From Thermoprotei archaeon ex4572_64 (GTDB lineage: Archaea > Thermoproteota > Thermoprotei > Thermoproteales > Thermocladiaceae), in NCBI GenBank assembly GCA_002254895.1, contig NJDF01000051.1, positions 1 through 7,619 of the forward strand: a stretch of DNA of 7,619 nt, read 5' to 3'. The notes beneath the pieces were generated by a model. The model did not search any database, had not been told where the DNA came from, and saw only the letters and a program-made list of their open reading frames with translations. Within the stretch, counting starts at the first letter, position 1. Each line of letters opens with the position of its first letter. Of the stretch, positions 5,286-7,619 are shown one piece after another. Position numbers and translations under genes: made by a program.

Positions 5286-6509
5286 ATGAGTTTTACTAAA
5301 TTTACAGCAGAACTTACACCTAATCAAGTAAAGTCTCTACTTTTGAAAATGTATTTTAGAGATGATGTTCCTAAACCTTTACCATCAATTCTACTACTCG
5401 GAATGCCTGGTTGTGGTAAGTCGGAACTTGTTAGACAGCTTGGTCAAGAAATTGCGGAAAAGATTGGTAAGACATATGTTGAGTACAGTGATGATATTGC
5501 TGATGAAGTTTTAAGAAGTCCTAAAAACTACTTCGTACTTGTTGATAGGCGCGTAATTGAGCATGAGCCAAGCGATTTTAGCGGTATTCCTAGAGTTCGT
5601 GAAGACTATGTTGAGTTTAAACCATTAAAGTGGGCTAAAGTACTTGCTAGAACTTCAGGAATACTATTTCTCGACGAGTTAACGAACATACAGCGCGATG
5701 ATTTGAAGAGTGTATGCTATAAGCTTATTCTAGATAGAGCTGCAGGTGATGTCAAGTTCAGAAATGATGTTTTAATAATTGCTGCAGGTAATCTTCCTGA
5801 ACAATCATCAATAGCTACAGCACTACCAGCACCACTAGTTAATAGATTAATGATTATTAATGTTAAACCACCAACCATATGGGAGTGGTATGAATATATG
5901 GAGAAGTATTATGGCCATAACTGGTGTAGAAAAATCTTTGCATACATAAAGACTTATGAGAGTGACTTCATAAGACTTCCTCAAGAAACTGAAACTTTAG
6001 AAAACTATCCAACACCAAGATCGTGGACTAGACTAGCCTTAATGTTAGGTAGTAACTATACAGATAAGTACAGTAGTGAAGAACTTAAAATGTTGTGTAC
6101 AGGATTTCTTGGAAGTGAAGTTGGTCTTAAGGTAGCTAAATTCTTAGAGAAGCACGTACCTTCAATAGATGAGCTTCTACAAGAGCCTGAAAAATTTACA
6201 AGACTTGATCTTGACGTTAAGTACACATTCGTAATTCTCTATGGAGTGTACTTGAATGAGAATTTCGATAAGATCTTCATTACAGACCGCTCAGGCAAGT
6301 ACTTAATGAAGTCTGAACATGAGAAGTTAATAAATGTAATCATTAATGATAGTGAAGAATTGCTTCTAGTAATGATTGAGTCCTCAAGTAGTAAGAGAAG
6401 TGAGAGGTTAAGACTTGCAATGATGTTGTGTAAAGTTCTTCCTAAAGTTCACAGCATCTTCAAAAAATTGAAAAAGCTTAAAGAGGAGCTTGAATATTTA
6501 GAGAAATAG
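5286..6509 (+). CDS. MoxR-like AAA+ ATPase
   Basis: A 407-residue protein with a complete AAA+ core: Walker A GMPGCGKS (39-46), Walker B GILFLDE (125-131), sensor 1 IIAAGN (164-169), arginine finger LVNRL (184-188) and sensor 2 PRSW (244-247), followed by a helical C-terminal region of about 150 residues. MoxR-type ATPases act as chaperones that remodel or insert cofactors into partner proteins, usually with a VWA-domain protein. The neighbour with HExxH and a VWA start is the expected partner, but its VWA domain is incomplete here. The specific substrate is unknown. All motifs are intact, so this gene looks functional even if the partner is not. Confidence 0.85.
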   Translation: MSFTKFTAELTPNQVKSLLLKMYFRDDVPKPLPSILLLGMPGCGKSELVRQLGQEIAEKIGKTYVEYSDDIADEVLRSPKNYFVLVDRRVIEHEPSDFSGIPRVREDYVEFKPLKWAKVLARTSGILFLDELTNIQRDDLKSVCYKLILDRAAGDVKFRNDVLIIAAGNLPEQSSIATALPAPLVNRLMIINVKPPTIWEWYEYMEKYYGHNWCRKIFAYIKTYESDFIRLPQETETLENYPTPRSWTRLALMLGSNYTDKYSSEELKMLCTGFLGSEVGLKVAKFLEKHVPSIDELLQEPEKFTRLDLDVKYTFVILYGVYLNENFDKIFITDRSGKYLMKSEHEKLINVIINDSEELLLVMIESSSSKRSERLRLAMMLCKVLPKVHSIFKKLKKLKEELEYLEK

Positions 6510-6516
6510 AGAAGAA

Positions 6517-6525
6517 CTTAAAAAG
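6517..6525 (+). promoter_or_regulatory. TATA box (with BRE) of the 6548 RNA
   Basis: CTTAAAAAG is centred at 6521, 26-27 nt before the abrupt start of GC-rich sequence at G6548, with purine-rich AGAAGAA before it as a BRE. Box and spacing closely match those of the tRNA-Thr gene. Confidence 0.6.
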
Positions 6526-6547
6526 TCTGAAGTTAAGTCTTCATGAA

Positions 6548-6601
6548 GGACTAACCGGCGGATGGCCGCGGGAACGGGCGGTGCCGGGACCTCGGGGCAC
6601 C
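6548..6601 (+). ncRNA. GC-rich small RNA, candidate 5' half of a split 5S rRNA
   Basis: These 54 nt are about 78% G+C in an AT-rich genome, begin exactly where the upstream TATA box predicts transcription to start, and have no coding frame. The 5' end GGACTAACCG is complementary to the last 10 nt of the 5S 3' portion. GGCGG (6557-6561) can pair with CCGCC (3790-3794), and CCGGG (6584-6588) with CCCGG (3770-3774), in the nested order of 5S helices I, II and III. CCGGGACCTC also resembles the 5S helix III/loop C entry. Against this, the loop A consensus is missing, helix II is short, and the RNA can fold alone: GCGG-ATGG-CCGC and a 3' hairpin GGTGCC/GGCACC (6580-6601). A pyrimidine-rich run follows and may end the transcript. 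Confidence 0.5.
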
Positions 6602-6617
6602 ACTCTCTTCCTCACTT

Positions 6618-7526
6618 TTAAGGTATTACTTTCTCAATGCTTAGTACTAGAATATCCTTAGCACCTCTACTCTTCAACTTCATTATTAGATCTGGAAGTT
6701 CATCCTCATTAACTACTGTCAGTACTTCCCACATGGGTTTTCCTGAAACTATTCTAGCAACCATAGGTCCCTCCATGGCGGGTAGCACTGTCAACACGTT
6801 ATTTAACACTTCATCAGGCACATTCATAAGTATTAATCTTTTACCAATTGAGTTGAGTACGCTCTTAACTAAAGTCACTATCTTGTTTATCACGTATTTT
6901 GCCTCACTATTATCAATACTTACTGGTTTTATTAATCTTGCACTTGATGACAATATCTTATCAATAACTTTCAATCCGTGAAGCTTAAGTGTTGTTCCTG
7001 TAGACATGACGTCAATAATGCCATCAGCAGCTCCAAGTAGTGGCATTACTTCAACACTACCTGATACTTTCACAAGCTTCACTTTCTTTCCTATCTTATC
7101 AAAATACTTCTTTGCAATATTTACGTACTTAGTGGCTACTCTAAATCCATCTGATATGTCTTCTGGATGTTCTATCTTTAATGATGATGGAACTGCAAGT
7201 ACGAGCTCACCTTTACCAAAACCTAGATCTAGTACTTCCTCAACATTAGCTTCAGACTCAACCACATAGTCATGCCCAGTAATGCCTAGTATTGCTGCAC
7301 CAGACTCAACAATTGATGGTATGTCTTCAGGTCTTACTCTAACAACGTTCAGATCATGCCATGATGTTGAGGTGATGAGAGCTCTCTCATCTATAGATTG
7401 TAGTTTTATACCAATAGCTTGAAGAAGATTTACTGTAGGTTCTACAAGTCTACCTTTACTAGGAATGGCCATTAGCATGACGTTTCTTCTCACATTTATC
7501 GAAAGTTCTGTGTAGAGTCTAGACAT
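6618..7526 (-). CDS. hisG: ATP phosphoribosyltransferase, long form
   Basis: A 302-residue enzyme of the first step of histidine synthesis (ATP + PRPP to phosphoribosyl-ATP). Catalytic domain: IPSKGRL (21-27), GITGHD (81-86), GSVEVMPLLGAADGIID (156-172) and the PRPP-binding DVMSTGTTL (172-180). The last 80 or so residues (APAMEGPMV-like, PMWEVLTVVNEDELPDLIMK) are the ACT-like histidine-binding domain of the hexameric long form, which does not need HisZ. The annotated ATG (7526) gives a 16-residue extension before MLMAIPSKGRL; most relatives start close to that point, so ATG at 7478 or 7472 is a strong alternative. No other his gene is in the window. Confidence 0.92.
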   Translation of the reverse strand: MSRLYTELSINVRRNVMLMAIPSKGRLVEPTVNLLQAIGIKLQSIDERALITSTSWHDLNVVRVRPEDIPSIVESGAAILGITGHDYVVESEANVEEVLDLGFGKGELVLAVPSSLKIEHPEDISDGFRVATKYVNIAKKYFDKIGKKVKLVKVSGSVEVMPLLGAADGIIDVMSTGTTLKLHGLKVIDKILSSSARLIKPVSIDNSEAKYVINKIVTLVKSVLNSIGKRLILMNVPDEVLNNVLTVLPAMEGPMVARIVSGKPMWEVLTVVNEDELPDLIMKLKSRGAKDILVLSIEKVIP

Positions 7527-7591
7527 TAAACTTTTTCTCTCAATAAGAGACTGAATATTACTCTACAAGACTTAATGAACATTGAAGTAAA

Positions 7592-7600
7592 GCTTAAAAA
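7592..7600 (+). promoter_or_regulatory. TATA box for a plus-strand gene beyond the right edge
   Basis: CTTAAAAAG is identical to the box of the 6548 RNA and lies 19-27 nt from the window end, predicting a transcript starting just outside. Between hisG and this box there is only AT-rich sequence with no recognised gene. Confidence 0.4.
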
Positions 7601-7619
7601 GATTATACATGCTTGAAGT

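Noticed and set aside
6548..6603. Minus-strand reading of the GC-rich RNA, which contains CACCGCCCGT as in the 16S 3' region and has a TTAAAAG box upstream.
   Set aside because: The rest does not fit 16S. The minus-strand box overlaps the hisG stop, whereas the plus-strand TATA/BRE gives an exact start at the GC boundary.
6637..7269. Two plus-strand open frames within hisG.
   Set aside because: Ser/Thr-rich translations typical of antisense shadows; hisG on the minus strand is unambiguous.
1..7619. CRISPR array, insertion sequence or long direct repeats.
   Set aside because: No regularly spaced repeats, transposase motifs or target-site duplications were seen.

Overview
The window looks like a thermophilic archaeon of the Thermoproteota (crenarchaeal lineage) with an AT-rich genome. 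Reasons: archaeal ribosomal proteins uS3, uL29, uL30 and uL18; the RNase P subunit Rpp29; a UbiA-family enzyme of archaeal ether-lipid synthesis; TATA boxes about 26 nt upstream of start codons (leaderless mRNAs) and of stable RNA genes; a tRNA intron outside the anticodon loop; and a C/D box guide RNA. I do not assign a genus.

Layout. 1-663 (+): 3' end of rps3, then rpl29 and rnp1, overlapping and probably co-transcribed. 620-1486 (-): digeranylgeranylglyceryl phosphate synthase, convergent with and overlapping rnp1. 1680-2198 (+) rpl30 and 2195-2824 (-) rpl18, tail to tail. 2896-2945 (-): a C/D box sRNA with one guide matching a conserved SSU rRNA segment. 3062-3507 (+): tRNA-Thr(CGU) split by a 369-nt intron in the D arm; the intron holds what looks like a wrecked LAGLIDADG homing endonuclease. 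3614-3781 (+): a 55-codon helix-turn-helix fragment resembling the N terminus of archaeal integrases, running directly into 3757-3828 (+), a clear 3' half of a 5S rRNA with no 5' half in cis. 3828-4205 (-): unknown protein. 4297-5217 (-): DUF2201-type metallopeptidase-like/VWA protein that stops early in its VWA domain, divergent from 5286-6509 (+), a MoxR-like AAA+ ATPase. 6548-6601 (+): a very GC-rich small RNA with its own promoter. 6618-7526 (-): hisG. A TATA box near the right edge points to a plus-strand gene outside the window.

The most unusual signal is the pair of GC-rich RNA pieces. The piece at 6548 begins with a 10-nt sequence complementary to the last 10 nt of the 5S 3' half at 3828. 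Two further short complementary blocks (GGCGG/CCGCC and CCGGG/CCCGG) lie in the nested order expected for 5S helices II and III. This suggests a 5S rRNA encoded in two separately promoted pieces broken in loop C, with an integrase-like relic at the break. The simpler alternative is a 5S 3' remnant left by an integrative element plus an unrelated ncRNA. Whether a normal 5S gene exists elsewhere in the genome decides between them.

Apart from the tRNA intron, no stretch over 300 bases lacks a gene. The spacers hold mainly promoters, the C/D sRNA and one inverted repeat.
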